NCBI RefSeq assembly: GCF_026236535.1
Contig: NZ_JAHTMW010000006.1
Location: 124,001 to 188,000, forward strand
Direction: 5' to 3'
Length of the DNA: 64,000 nt
Origin: Streptomyces sp. SKN60
GTDB taxonomy: Bacteria > Actinomycetota > Actinomycetes > Streptomycetales > Streptomycetaceae
How positions within the stretch are numbered: the stretch's first letter is position 1; every line of letters starts with the position of its first letter. A program made the translations under genes and the position numbers. The notes below the pieces were generated by a model that was not told the DNA's origin, searched no databases, and saw nothing but the letters and a program-made list of their open reading frames with translations. Below, piece after piece: positions 1 to 8,786 of the stretch.

Positions 1-158
1 CCCCTGGTGGCGTGGTGGTCGCGTGGTGTGCGGCGGGGGCCGGTAGAGCCCGACCCGCCACGCTCCGGCCCGGGACCGGAAAGCGCTTGCCGCACGGCGG
101 GACCGTAGCCAGCGAAAAGCGCGCGACGCAAGGCCGGCCGCCACGGCAGACTGCGGCG

Positions 159-1013
159 ATGGACCTCCTGCCCCGGCCGCGCCGCGCCCTCGCCCATGTC
201 TCCGCCCTGGCCACCGGCGCCGTGGCCGCGCCCGCGCCGCGCGTGACGCTCAACTTCCACCCCACCTTCCTCGGCCGGCTGGCCGAGGAAGGCGTGTACC
301 GCTCGCAGTTCGTCACCGGCACCAGCAACGGCGGGCTGACCGCGCACCCCGGCGGGGACCGGTGGCGGTGGGAGAGCCGGATCTTCGGCGGCGCGTACGA
401 CGACGCCCCGGCGCACGAGCGCCCGGTGTACGGCGCGCTCGACCACCGGCGCCGCCCCTACGGGGCCGCGCCGCGCTTCGGCTCGGCGCATCTGCGGCTG
501 ACCGCCGACACGCTGGCCCGCACCACCTTCTGCTACCCGGACAGCGTCCTCGAACCCACGGACTTCGGCGTCGCCGAGCGCACGGCCGCCCTGATCGCGC
601 TGGCCCTCGCCGACGACCAGGACGCGCTCGACGACTACGTCGAGGCCCAGGTCCACGGCCCGGTCGAGCTCGGCCGGGACGTGGAGGCCCTTGTCCTCGA
701 CCCGTCCTTCCGCGGTACGGAGGTGGAGGCCGCCGCCCGCGCGCTGCCGTGCCCGGTGGAGTGGCACGGCGGCTTCCGGCTGACGGTCGACGAACTGCGC
801 CGGCACCCCGGCTACCGCGGCCCCGAGTTCGTCGAACTGGGCGCCGCGATCGCCGAGGACGGCCGGCTCGACCCCCGCATCGTCCAGTCGGCCGCCGAGT
901 CGGGCCGGCACGACCGGCAGGCGGTGAAGCGGGTCTGGCACCTGCTCGCCCGGTTCGGGGCGCCGGAGACCGCGCCGCAGACCGCGCCGCAGACCGAGGA
1001 CGCGACCCGCTAG
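159..1013 (+). CDS. DUF3626 family protein
   Basis: This 284-residue protein looks like the DUF3626 family: it has the RVTLNFHP segment near residue 28, a GTSNGGLTAHPGGDR block near residue 54, a FGGAYDDAP block, and RFGSAHLRL followed by a TTFCYPDS segment. The function of the family is not known to me. The ATG at 159 was chosen because the residues upstream of it in the same frame are low-complexity Arg/Ala/Gly-rich sequence without family resemblance. The gene converges on the sigma-factor operon: its last four bases overlap the end of the minus-strand membrane protein gene. The first 158 bases of the window show no gene. Confidence 0.8.
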   Translation: MDLLPRPRRALAHVSALATGAVAAPAPRVTLNFHPTFLGRLAEEGVYRSQFVTGTSNGGLTAHPGGDRWRWESRIFGGAYDDAPAHERPVYGALDHRRRPYGAAPRFGSAHLRLTADTLARTTFCYPDSVLEPTDFGVAERTAALIALALADDQDALDDYVEAQVHGPVELGRDVEALVLDPSFRGTEVEAAARALPCPVEWHGGFRLTVDELRRHPGYRGPEFVELGAAIAEDGRLDPRIVQSAAESGRHDRQAVKRVWHLLARFGAPETAPQTAPQTEDATR

Positions 1014-1351
1014 GCGGCGATGCGCCCCTGGTCACCCGTGTGCTCCTGCCGGTGGGCCTCATCGGCCCGGACCAGGGTGCAGACGCCGTCCACGCATTCG
1101 CGCCGCAGGCGGTCGCGGGAGAGCGTCTGCACCAGGCCGACCGCCCAGCAGGTCGGGCAGCCGCGGAAGGCGATCAGGCTCAGCGGGGCCGCGAGCAGCA
1201 CGAACGGGCCGAGCGTGGGCACCAGGGCGATCGGTACGGCGATCAGGCCGAGGCCGAGGGCGCCGCGGGCCAGGTGGCGCGGAACGGAACTGCTCGCGTA
1301 GCTGCGCTCCGCCGGCTTCGCCGGGGTGGGGGTGCGGGTCGGGATGGTCAC
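1010..1351 (-). CDS. small membrane protein, DUF2892/YgaP-like
   Basis: A 113-residue protein with one or two hydrophobic helices (about residues 29-60), then a GCPTCWAVGLVQTLSRDRLRRECVDG stretch split by charged residues. The helix pair followed by a Gly-Cys-Pro element resembles the DUF2892 inner-membrane module (GWCPLY in that family), but a CPTC pair and a further Cys-Val-Asp-Gly-Val-Cys motif are extra, so metal or redox chemistry is possible. The GTG start overlaps the stop of the sigma-factor gene by four bases, so the two are translationally coupled. This protein may be a partner or target of that sigma factor, which is inference only. Confidence 0.7.
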   Translation of the reverse strand: MTIPTRTPTPAKPAERSYASSSVPRHLARGALGLGLIAVPIALVPTLGPFVLLAAPLSLIAFRGCPTCWAVGLVQTLSRDRLRRECVDGVCTLVRADEAHRQEHTGDQGRIAA

Positions 1352-1941
1352 GGTCGTCGTCCTCCTTCACGGAGCGCTTCACGGTGGGCTTCACGGGGCG
1401 GGGCGAGGGAGCCGCGCAGGGTCGTACGGGCCCGGTGCAGCCGGGACTTCATGGCCGGGGTGGTCAGGCCGAGGGTGCGGGCGACGGTCTTGCCCGGCAG
1501 CCCCTGCAGGTCGCGCAGGATCAGGACCCGCCGCAGGTCCTCGGGCAGGGCGCCGATCGCGGCCGCGATCCGCTCCACCTCGAGGGCCTGGAGCGCCGCC
1601 TCCTCGGCCGACGGCTCGGCGCACTCCTCCGGTTCGGACGGCGGCAGCTCGCCGCGCCGGGCGAGCTGCCGCACCTGCCGGAGGCATTCGTGCCGCACGA
1701 TCCGGAACATCCAGGAGGCGAGCGCCCCCGTGGCCCGCAGAGTGCCGATCTTCCGGTAGAGGACGATCAGCGCCTCCTGCGCCGCGTCCTCCGCTTCCTG
1801 CGGCGAGGCGCAGAGTGTGCGGGCGAACTTCCGTACGTGCGGCTGCGATTCCCTGACGACCGTGGCGAGCGAACCGACGTCGCCGTCCTGGGCGGCCCGG
1901 ATCAGGCGCTCGTCGGGCCAGCTGTAGGCCGCTCTGCTCAT
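1348..1941 (-). CDS. RNA polymerase ECF sigma factor
   Basis: A 197-residue sigma-70 family protein of ECF type. Region 2 is visible at about residues 10-75 (an EAEDAAQEALIVLYRKI segment and the SWMFRIVRHECL segment) and region 4 at about 115-175 (LPEDLRRVLILRDLQGL, then an HTH with TTPAMKSRLHRARTTLR). The ATG at 1941 was preferred over a GTG at 2004 because it follows a GGGAAAG ribosome site and the GTG start would overlap the tiny upstream gene. No anti-sigma factor with a ZAS motif is adjacent; a 30-residue membrane peptide precedes it and a Cys-containing membrane protein follows in overlap. Confidence 0.9.
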   Translation of the reverse strand: MSRAAYSWPDERLIRAAQDGDVGSLATVVRESQPHVRKFARTLCASPQEAEDAAQEALIVLYRKIGTLRATGALASWMFRIVRHECLRQVRQLARRGELPPSEPEECAEPSAEEAALQALEVERIAAAIGALPEDLRRVLILRDLQGLPGKTVARTLGLTTPAMKSRLHRARTTLRGSLAPPREAHREALREGGRRP

Positions 1942-1990
1942 GTCTTTCCCATCCCCCTTGTGCTCCGGATCGCCGTGCGCCGGATCGTCC

Positions 1991-2083
1991 TCATCGGTTG
2001 GCACGCTTCCTGCGCTGCGTCAGGTGCCAGGCGCAGGCGCCCATGAGCAGAACGCCGATCACCACGATGCCCGCGATCATCAT
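1991..2083 (-). CDS. 30-residue single-helix membrane peptide
   Basis: A tiny reading frame of 30 codons starting ATG-ATG, with GGAGG and GGAG sequences 8-18 bases upstream. It encodes one hydrophobic helix (residues 3-18, MIAGIVVIGVLLMGACA) followed by a basic tail rich in Arg and Lys. It sits just upstream of the sigma-factor gene in the same orientation. The hydrophobic-then-basic pattern and the ribosome site support a real small membrane protein. I do not recognise a family. Confidence 0.5.
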   Translation of the reverse strand: MMIAGIVVIGVLLMGACAWHLTQRRKRANR

Positions 2084-2185
2084 CCGCTGGTCTCCGTCCT
2101 CCGGGCCGGCCCGAGCGGCCGGCTGTGTGGACAAGAGGCGGGCGGACCCGAAAAGGATTCACCGGCGGCGGGGGCAGTTCGCCCG

Positions 2186-2818
2186 TCAGGCGCCGTCCCG
2201 CGCCTCTGCGCCTCCCGGCCGGGTGACGGCTGCGAGGAGCGGGGCCAGGAAGTCCCGTTCGAGGGTGCCGGGCGGCAGGGCGTCGGGTTCGACATAGCTC
2301 TGGGCGAGGCCGCCTTCGCGCAGGGCGACCACGAGCCGGGCGAACCGGTCGGTGTCCACGGTGAGTTCGCGTCCCGAGCGGCGTACGACGAGCTCGATGC
2401 CGCGGGCGAGTTCGGCGCGCAGCCGGGCGTCGTGCCGGGCGAGCGCCCGGGCGGCCTGCGGGTCGCGGATGGCGTGCAGGGTGAACTCCGTGCTCACCAG
2501 GTACCAGTCGCGTTCGTCCGGCTCGACCCGCGAGGCGAGTTCGGCGAGCCGTTCCAGGGTGTAGTCCTCGGGCGCGAGCGCGTCGATCTGTTCGGCGAGG
2601 CGGTGCACGATCCGTTCGCCGTGCTCGTCGAAGAGGGCGAGGAAGAGCTCTTCCTTGCTGGCGAAGTTCGAGTAGTAGGCGCCGCGCGTGAAGCCGGCGC
2701 GCTCGCAGATCTGCTCGATGGACGTCGCGTGGAACCCGTGCTCGGCGAAGGTCTCCAGGGCCGCCCGCAACAGGGCCGCGCGGGTGCGCGGCCGGCGCTT
2801 GGTGACACCTTTCGGCAC
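2186..2818 (-). CDS. TetR/AcrR family transcriptional regulator
   Basis: A 210-residue TetR-type repressor. The N-terminal helix-turn-helix occupies about residues 12-56, with the family pattern of an ALETFAEHGFHATSIEQICERAG helix pair and FTRGAYYSNFASKEELF. The C-terminal ligand domain is not diagnostic. It is transcribed away from the FHA-ABC transporter gene, and the 170-base gap between them carries both promoters, so the transporter operon is a plausible target, though no clear inverted repeat was found. The region upstream of the start has a short direct repeat (GGGCCTTCTCA twice). Confidence 0.88.
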   Translation of the reverse strand: MPKGVTKRRPRTRAALLRAALETFAEHGFHATSIEQICERAGFTRGAYYSNFASKEELFLALFDEHGERIVHRLAEQIDALAPEDYTLERLAELASRVEPDERDWYLVSTEFTLHAIRDPQAARALARHDARLRAELARGIELVVRRSGRELTVDTDRFARLVVALREGGLAQSYVEPDALPPGTLERDFLAPLLAAVTRPGGAEARDGA

Positions 2819-2988
2819 GGGTGCTTCCTCCTTCTCGGGGCCTTCTCAGGGCCTTCTCAGGAGCGTGTGCGCCCCCCGGGGCCGGGTCGGCCGCCCACGA
2901 TACCGGCGCGGCTCCGCACGGCTGCTCGGGGCTCGCGCCCCCGGCGCTCGCCCGGGCACGCGGCGGCCCGCGACGTTAAGATTCACGC

Positions 2989-5517
2989 ATGGGACAGCGG
3001 CCCGTCGCACCCGCCGCACCCGAGCTGGTCCTCGAGATCGACGGGGACGCGACCGTGATGAACCCGGGCCGCGTCTATCGCATCGGGCGCGACCCCAGCA
3101 GTGACTTCGTCCTCGCCGACGCCCGGACGTCCTGGCACCACGCGGTGCTGCGGGCGGTGGGCGACCACTGGACCCTGGAGGACGAGGGCAGCACCAACGG
3201 CACCTTCGCCGACGACCGCCGGGTGGCGCTGAGCGCCGTCGGCCCGGGCACGGTCATCCGCTTCGGGCACCCGGCCGACGGCCCCCGCGCGCGGCTGCTC
3301 CCCGCCGCTCACCCGGCGCCCGAGCCGCCGCCCCCGGCCGCGCCCCCGCCGCCCGCACCCGCACCCGCACCCGTGCCGGAGCCCGCGCCCGTACCCGTAT
3401 CCGAGCCCGCGCCCCCGCCCGTACCGGCCGAAGAGCGGCTGTCCGAAGCGCACCGGCCCGAAGAGCGCCGGCCCGACGTGCCGGCCGCGGCTCCCCCGCG
3501 CCCGTCCTCCGTCTCGTACCCGGCCCTGACCGGGACCTTCCGGCAGCCGACGTCCGTACGTCCGCTGCCCACCCGCAGCATCCGGATCGGCCGGGCGCCC
3601 GACAACGACCTGGTGGTGGACGATCTGACGGTCTCCCGCCGACATGCCGAGCTGAGGGCGGCGCCGGACGGCACGTACTGGATCCAGGACCTCGGCAGTC
3701 ACAACGGCACCTTCCTCAACGGGCGCCGCGTGGCGGAGGCCCGGGTGACGGCGGAGGACATCGTCGGGATCGGGCACTGCGCGTTCTGTCTGATCGGCGG
3801 GAACCTGGTCGAGTTCACCGACACCGGCGAGGTCTCGCTCGACGTGCAGGAGCTGGCGGTGACCGTCGACCACGGCCGGAAGACCCTGCTCGACGGCGTG
3901 TCGTTCCCGGTGGGGCAGAAGTGCCTGCTCGCCGTCGTCGGCCCGTCCGGGGCGGGCAAGTCGACCCTGCTCGGCGCGCTGACCGGGCAGCGGCCGGCCG
4001 ACCGGGGCACCGTGCTCTACGACGGCCGCGACCTCTACCGGGACTACGCCGAGCTGCGCCAGCGCATCGGCCTGGTCCCGCAGGACGACATCCTGCACCT
4101 CCAGCTCACCGTCCGGCGCGCCCTCGCGTACGCCGCCGAGCTGCGCTTCCCCGAGGACACCGCGCCCGCCGAGCGGCGCGCCCGGGTCGACGAGGTGATC
4201 CGGGAGCTGGGTCTTGAGGAGCGGGCCAAGCAGCCGATCCACAGCCTGTCCGGCGGCCAGCGCAAGCGGGTCAGCGTGGCGCTCGAACTGCTCACCAAGC
4301 CCTCCCTGCTCTTCCTCGACGAACCGACCTCCGGCCTCGACCCGGGCATGGACCGCTCGGTGATGCACATGCTGCGCGGGCTCGCGGACGACGGGCGGAC
4401 GGTCGTGGTCGTCACCCACAGCGTGCTCAGCCTGGATGTCTGCGACCGGCTGCTCGTGCTCGCGCCGGGCGGCCGGGTCGCCTACTACGGCCCGCCCGAC
4501 GACACCCTGGACTTCTTCGGGTTCGCGCAGTGGCCGGAGGCCTTCGAGGCTTTCGAGAACGACCGCGAGCGCGACTGGGCGGGCCGCTTCCGGGCCTCCC
4601 GCTTCCACCGGCAGTACATCGAGGACCCCTCGGTCCGGCCGCCCGCACCGGGCCCGGGCGCCGGAGGCATGGAGCCCCGGACGCCGGAGCCGCCGCCGAA
4701 GGCGCAGAGCTGGGGCGCCCAGCTCCGTACCCTCGTCCGGCGGTACGCGGCGGCGCTCTCCGCCGACCGGACCTTCCTGGCCATCATGGTGGCGCTGCCG
4801 TTCGTCATGGGCGCGATGGCGCGGGCCCTCTCGGAGGGCAGCCTCAACCCCGAGTCGACGCTGAACGTGCTGCTCATCCTGTGCGTCGGCGGCGTCCTGA
4901 CGGGCGCGGCGAACGCGGTGCGCGAGCTGGTCAAGGAGCGGACGATCTACCGCCGCGAGAGAGCCGTCGGCCTGTCGCGCTCCGCGTATCTGATGTCCAA
5001 GGTCGTCGTCCTCGGCTCGATCACCGTCGTGCAGGCGGTGGTGCTGACCCTGGTGGCGCTGATCGGGGTGCCGCTGAACGTGCCGGGCGGCAAGGGCGTG
5101 CTGATGCCGCCGCTCGTCGAGATCACCCTGGCCGTTGCGCTGCTGGCGTTCACGGCGATGATGCTCGGTCTGTTCGTCTCGGCGCTCGTGCGCAAGGAGG
5201 AGGTGACGATGCCGCTGCTCGTCCTCCTCGCCATCGTCCAGGTGGTGTTCTGCGGCGCGCTCCTGAACGTGCGCGGTACGCCGGTCCTGGAGCAGCTGGC
5301 CTGGCTGGTGCCGTCGCGGTGGGCGTTCGCGGCGATGGGCGCGACGATCGACATCGGGAAGACGGTGCCGGGCGAGAAGACGGCGGATCCGCTGATGGCC
5401 CACACGGTGGGCGCGTGGCTCTTCGACATGGGCATGCTGGTGGTGCTGTGTGTCGTCCTCGGTGTCGTGGTGTCGCGGCTGCTGCGCCGGCACGAGCCGG
5501 TCGTGATGCGCCGGTAG
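2989..5517 (+). CDS. FHA-FHA-ABC transporter (ATPase fused to ABC-2 permease)
   Basis: An 842-residue fusion. Two FHA phosphothreonine-binding domains lie at about residues 22-95 and 195-262, each with the GR..S/N, SxxH and GSxNGTF signatures; a Pro/Ala/Glu-rich linker separates them. An ABC ATPase follows with Walker A GPSGAGKST at 318-326, the SGGQRKR signature and Walker B LLFLDEPTSGLDP. The last third (about 590-840) has six or so hydrophobic helices of an ABC-2 permease. The layout is that of mycobacterial Rv1747, whose FHA domains are bound by the neighbouring kinase PknF. Here too a Ser/Thr kinase lies one gene downstream, so phospho-control of the transporter is likely. Substrate unknown. 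Confidence 0.92.
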   Translation: MGQRPVAPAAPELVLEIDGDATVMNPGRVYRIGRDPSSDFVLADARTSWHHAVLRAVGDHWTLEDEGSTNGTFADDRRVALSAVGPGTVIRFGHPADGPRARLLPAAHPAPEPPPPAAPPPPAPAPAPVPEPAPVPVSEPAPPPVPAEERLSEAHRPEERRPDVPAAAPPRPSSVSYPALTGTFRQPTSVRPLPTRSIRIGRAPDNDLVVDDLTVSRRHAELRAAPDGTYWIQDLGSHNGTFLNGRRVAEARVTAEDIVGIGHCAFCLIGGNLVEFTDTGEVSLDVQELAVTVDHGRKTLLDGVSFPVGQKCLLAVVGPSGAGKSTLLGALTGQRPADRGTVLYDGRDLYRDYAELRQRIGLVPQDDILHLQLTVRRALAYAAELRFPEDTAPAERRARVDEVIRELGLEERAKQPIHSLSGGQRKRVSVALELLTKPSLLFLDEPTSGLDPGMDRSVMHMLRGLADDGRTVVVVTHSVLSLDVCDRLLVLAPGGRVAYYGPPDDTLDFFGFAQWPEAFEAFENDRERDWAGRFRASRFHRQYIEDPSVRPPAPGPGAGGMEPRTPEPPPKAQSWGAQLRTLVRRYAAALSADRTFLAIMVALPFVMGAMARALSEGSLNPESTLNVLLILCVGGVLTGAANAVRELVKERTIYRRERAVGLSRSAYLMSKVVVLGSITVVQAVVLTLVALIGVPLNVPGGKGVLMPPLVEITLAVALLAFTAMMLGLFVSALVRKEEVTMPLLVLLAIVQVVFCGALLNVRGTPVLEQLAWLVPSRWAFAAMGATIDIGKTVPGEKTADPLMAHTVGAWLFDMGMLVVLCVVLGVVVSRLLRRHEPVVMRR

Positions 5518-5536
5518 GGAGCAGAGGCAGGGATCC

Positions 5537-6265
5537 GTGGTGGCTGTGGACGGGATGCCGGAGTACGGGGCGGCGGGCGCCCCGGGCGCCGAGGAGGGCG
5601 TGCCGGACTTCCGGCCCACGCATGTGGTGCCCGGCGACGGGCTGCCCGCCTGGGAGGCGCCGGATCCGGCGGTGCCGACGCAGTCCCTCGACGCGTATCT
5701 GCCGGTGCGGCTGACCGCGCGGGTCGGCGACTGGGGCCAGGTGCTGTGCTCCAACGGCTGGTCGGCGTGGGTGGACGCGCGGCTGCTCGTCTCCGTACCG
5801 GTCGATCCGCCGGCCGCGGGCCGTCCGCCGGCCCGTACCGCCGATCCCCGGCCGCTGATGGCCCGGGCCGAGGACGCCCTCGGGCGCTACCGGCGGGCGG
5901 CGGAGGAGCTCGCGGCGGGCGGGGCGGACGGGGAGACCTTCCGGACCCGGACCCGGGGGCTGCGGGTGGGGATGGTCGTGGACGGCGAGTCGCTGTGGCT
6001 GTACGACGCGGAGCACGAGCGCTGGGTGTACTGCGACGGCACCGGTCTGAGCACCTACGCCGCCTCGTCCGCCCCGTCGGCGGCGGCCGCGGCGGCGCCC
6101 GGTCTCGGGCACGAGCCGACGCAGGTGGTGCCGCAGCTCCGCCAGGACGGGCCGGAGGCGGGTCCGTCGGAGGCGGCGGCCCCGGCACCGGCCGCGGAGC
6201 CCACGCGGGTCGTCGCACCGCCGCCACCACCGGCGGCGGACGGGCCGGGGCCGGGTGAAGGCTGA
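5537..6265 (+). CDS. SH3-like hypothetical protein of the FHA-ABC/kinase operon
   Basis: A 242-residue soluble protein with a GTG start 19 bases after the transporter stop. Residues about 54-90 (VRLTARVGDWGQVLCSNGWSAWV split over a beta-rich stretch) resemble a bacterial SH3 fold. A second conserved-looking block at 130-180 includes RGLRVGMVVDGESLWLYDAE. Both ends contain short THVVPG / TQVVPQ / TRVVAP motifs whose threonines could be kinase targets or FHA ligands. Its stop overlaps the kinase start (TGATG). A scaffold linking the kinase and the FHA-ABC transporter is a reasonable inference; no family name is recognised. Confidence 0.65.
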   Translation: MVAVDGMPEYGAAGAPGAEEGVPDFRPTHVVPGDGLPAWEAPDPAVPTQSLDAYLPVRLTARVGDWGQVLCSNGWSAWVDARLLVSVPVDPPAAGRPPARTADPRPLMARAEDALGRYRRAAEELAAGGADGETFRTRTRGLRVGMVVDGESLWLYDAEHERWVYCDGTGLSTYAASSAPSAAAAAAPGLGHEPTQVVPQLRQDGPEAGPSEAAAPAPAAEPTRVVAPPPPPAADGPGPGEG

Positions 6266-7299
6266 TGGCGCAGGAGCACCGCGACACGGCGCCCGGCACG
6301 GAGGCGCATCCCGCCACGCACCCCGGTCTTCCGGCCGCCGGCCGGGACTCGGGGCTGCTCGGCAAGCGGATCGCGGGCTATCTGGTGGAGGAGGAGATCG
6401 GGCGCGGCGGCATGGCCGTGGTGTACCGGGCCTTCGACGTACGCCTGGAGCGCACGGTGGCGCTGAAGCTGCTCGCCCCGGAGTTGGCCCGCAACGACAC
6501 CTTCCGCAAGCGCTTCGCGCACGAGTCGCGGGTCGCCGCGGCGATCGACCATCCGCACATCGTGCCGGTCTTCGAGGCGGGCGAGACGGAGGGCGTGCTG
6601 TACATCGCGATGCGCTACGTGCCCGGCCAGGACCTGCGGGCCCTGCTCGACCGGGAGGGCCCCCTGGAGCCGGTGGCGGCGGGCCGGATCGCCGCCCAGG
6701 TGGCGTCGGCGCTCGACGCGGCGCACGCGCACGACCTGGTGCACCGGGACGTGAAGCCGGGCAACATCCTGGTGGCCGAGGGCACCGACCGGGACCATCC
6801 GGAGCACGTCTATCTGACCGACTTCGGCCTGACGAAGAAGTCCCTGTCCCTGACGGGGTTCACCACCGTCGGGCAGTTCGTGGGCACGCTCGACTACGTG
6901 GCCCCGGAACAGATCTCGGGCAAGCCCGTGGACGGCCGCTGCGACGTCTACAGCCTGGGCTGTGTGGTCTTCGAGACCCTGACCGGCGTGCCGCCGTTCC
7001 GCCGGGACGACGACATGGCCCTGCTGTGGGCCCACCAGTACGACCCGCCGCCGCCGCTCTCGGAGGAGCGGAAGGGCCTGCCGGAGGCGGCGGACGAGGT
7101 CTTCGCCCGCGCCCTTGCGAAGGCCCCCGAGGAGCGGTACGGCACCTGTCTGGAGTTCGTCGCGGAACTGCGGGCGGCCCTGGAGCGCGGCGAGCACACC
7201 CGGCGCCCGTACCGGGGCGGCAGCGAGGAACGCCCGGTGAGCCCGCCGCCGGAGCCGCCGGAGTGGGCGCGGCCGGTGTTCAAGTCCCTGGGGGCGTAG
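6265..7299 (+). CDS. Ser/Thr protein kinase, Pkn type, soluble
   Basis: A 344-residue eukaryotic-like kinase. The catalytic domain spans about residues 36-310: glycine loop GRGGMAVVY, VALKLL lysine, catalytic HRDVKPGN, DFG of the activation segment, and the VGTLDYVAPEQ motif with threonines available for autophosphorylation. The C-terminal tail is short and Pro-rich, with no transmembrane helix or PASTA repeats, so it is a cytosolic kinase. It overlaps the preceding SH3-like gene by one base (TGATG) and belongs to the FHA-ABC operon, whose FHA domains are its likely docking partners. A GGGGGC-GTA-GCCCCC hairpin covers the stop codon. Confidence 0.93.
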   Translation: MAQEHRDTAPGTEAHPATHPGLPAAGRDSGLLGKRIAGYLVEEEIGRGGMAVVYRAFDVRLERTVALKLLAPELARNDTFRKRFAHESRVAAAIDHPHIVPVFEAGETEGVLYIAMRYVPGQDLRALLDREGPLEPVAAGRIAAQVASALDAAHAHDLVHRDVKPGNILVAEGTDRDHPEHVYLTDFGLTKKSLSLTGFTTVGQFVGTLDYVAPEQISGKPVDGRCDVYSLGCVVFETLTGVPPFRRDDDMALLWAHQYDPPPPLSEERKGLPEAADEVFARALAKAPEERYGTCLEFVAELRAALERGEHTRRPYRGGSEERPVSPPPEPPEWARPVFKSLGA

Positions 7300-7304
7300 C
7301 CCCC
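7290..7304. terminator. short hairpin over kinase stop codon
   Basis: GGGGGC and GCCCCC arms of six bases with a three-base loop, followed by more G/C. It lies exactly between two convergent genes and may act as a weak factor-assisted terminator. Confidence 0.35.
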
Positions 7305-7322
7305 CCGGGGCGAGGCGAGGCC

Positions 7323-8702
7323 TCAGTCCTCGGTGGATTCCTCGGTGGCCTTGGTCACCGGCACTTCGCCGCGCCGCCGCACCCGGGTGGCGAGGAAGCC
7401 GGCGACGATGCCCGCGACCATGCCCCACAGCACGGCGAGGCCGAACATCGCCCAGATGTGGGGGCGCAGGATCACCTCGGCGCCGAGGGCCCCGAGGTCG
7501 CCGATGCCGAGGATCGACAGGCCGAAACGGGCCTCGACGAGGGTGAGCGGCATGACCACCAGGACGGCGAGGCCGAAGGCGACGCCGAGGTGGAGGCCGT
7601 GCTGCCAGGGCTTGACGCCGGCCGGGGAGCGGACGGCCATGACGAAGGCGGCGCCGAGGATCAGGACGGCGGCGACGGGGAGCAGCCACCAGGCGCGGGC
7701 GTCGTAGGAGGCGAGGGAGCCGAGGTCGACGGTGGACAGGTCCTTGCCGCCGTCGCCGCCGCGCAGGACGGAGTCGAGGATCTGCGGCATGGGCAGGCCG
7801 AAGGGGCCTTCGGCGCGGCCGTCCCAGGCGCCGCCGATGCCGACGCCGAGGGCGAGCCAGGCGATGTTGGGCAGGCCGAGGAGGAGCACGGCGAAGGTCT
7901 CGGCGGTGTGCCCCTTGGTGGCGGCGACGACCAGGCCGATGACGAGGGCGATGCCCACGTACGCGAGGAGCAGGAGCAGCACGGCGGAGGCGGCGGGGCG
8001 GATGGCCTGGTGGCGGCGGACGTAGCGGGCGGGCAGCGGGGAGCTGCGGGAGACCAGGAGGGCGACGACGAGGACACCGAGGATCCAGAGGAGGCCGTAG
8101 AAGAAGGTGGGGCCGACGTCGGTGGTGAAGCCCACCTTGGGGTTGGCGGCGTCCAGGAGGTCCTTGAAGAGGTCTCCGAGGTCGCCGAGGTCCCCGGTGT
8201 CCTCCGTGGTGCCGCCGCCGAGGCTGATCGGGAAGTCGTGCCGGGCGAGGGCGGAGAGACCGCCGAGCGCGGCCAGCCAGAGCAGGACGGTGGGGACGGC
8301 GAGGGCGAGGAGCGCGCGGGCGGGGGCGACGGCGTGGTGGCGCAGCGGACGCAGGAACACGGCGCCGGTCACGAGTGCGCCCACCAGGGTGACGGAGAGC
8401 GGCATGGCGGTGAGTTCGGCCTGGGTGCCGGCGAGGTCGCCGGCGTCGCCGGAGAGCGCGATCTGCCCGCCCGCCGCCATGACCACGACGGCGGCGAGGA
8501 CGGCGACGAACGCGCCGGTGCCGCCGGGCAGATCGGCCGCGCCGGCGGCCCACAGGCCGAGGCCGGCGGTGACGCCCATCGCGAGGACGCCCGCGACGAC
8601 GGCCGCGAGAGCCCACAGGGCGCCGCGGGCCGGCTGACCGGTGGCGTCGGAGGGCGCGGCCTGGCGGGGTGGGGTGGGGAGCCGATTACTCACGGTGCCC
8701 AC
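7323..8702 (-). CDS. polytopic membrane protein, streptophobe-like
   Basis: A 459-residue integral membrane protein with about ten hydrophobic helices spread over its whole length. It begins with a short polar N-terminus (SNRLPTPPRQAAP) and has a polar acidic loop around residues 190-210 with GTTEDTGDLGDLGDLF. It resembles the large streptomycete-only membrane family that NCBI calls streptophobe, of unknown function. It is convergent with the kinase operon and divergent from the DUF6777 gene, whose promoter region it shares. Confidence 0.7.
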   Translation of the reverse strand: MGTVSNRLPTPPRQAAPSDATGQPARGALWALAAVVAGVLAMGVTAGLGLWAAGAADLPGGTGAFVAVLAAVVVMAAGGQIALSGDAGDLAGTQAELTAMPLSVTLVGALVTGAVFLRPLRHHAVAPARALLALAVPTVLLWLAALGGLSALARHDFPISLGGGTTEDTGDLGDLGDLFKDLLDAANPKVGFTTDVGPTFFYGLLWILGVLVVALLVSRSSPLPARYVRRHQAIRPAASAVLLLLLAYVGIALVIGLVVAATKGHTAETFAVLLLGLPNIAWLALGVGIGGAWDGRAEGPFGLPMPQILDSVLRGGDGGKDLSTVDLGSLASYDARAWWLLPVAAVLILGAAFVMAVRSPAGVKPWQHGLHLGVAFGLAVLVVMPLTLVEARFGLSILGIGDLGALGAEVILRPHIWAMFGLAVLWGMVAGIVAGFLATRVRRRGEVPVTKATEESTED

Positions 8703-8786
8703 GCTAATGCCGTCGGGGGCCGTCCGCTTGCGGGCGGCACCTCATCGGCGCACACAATAGGCGCGGAACGGAAGAAAGGGAAAAAC

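Noticed and set aside
2983..5754. Minus-strand open frame of 923 codons opposite the FHA-ABC gene
   Set aside because: Low-complexity His/Arg/Gly composition and no ribosome site; a shadow of the transporter gene.
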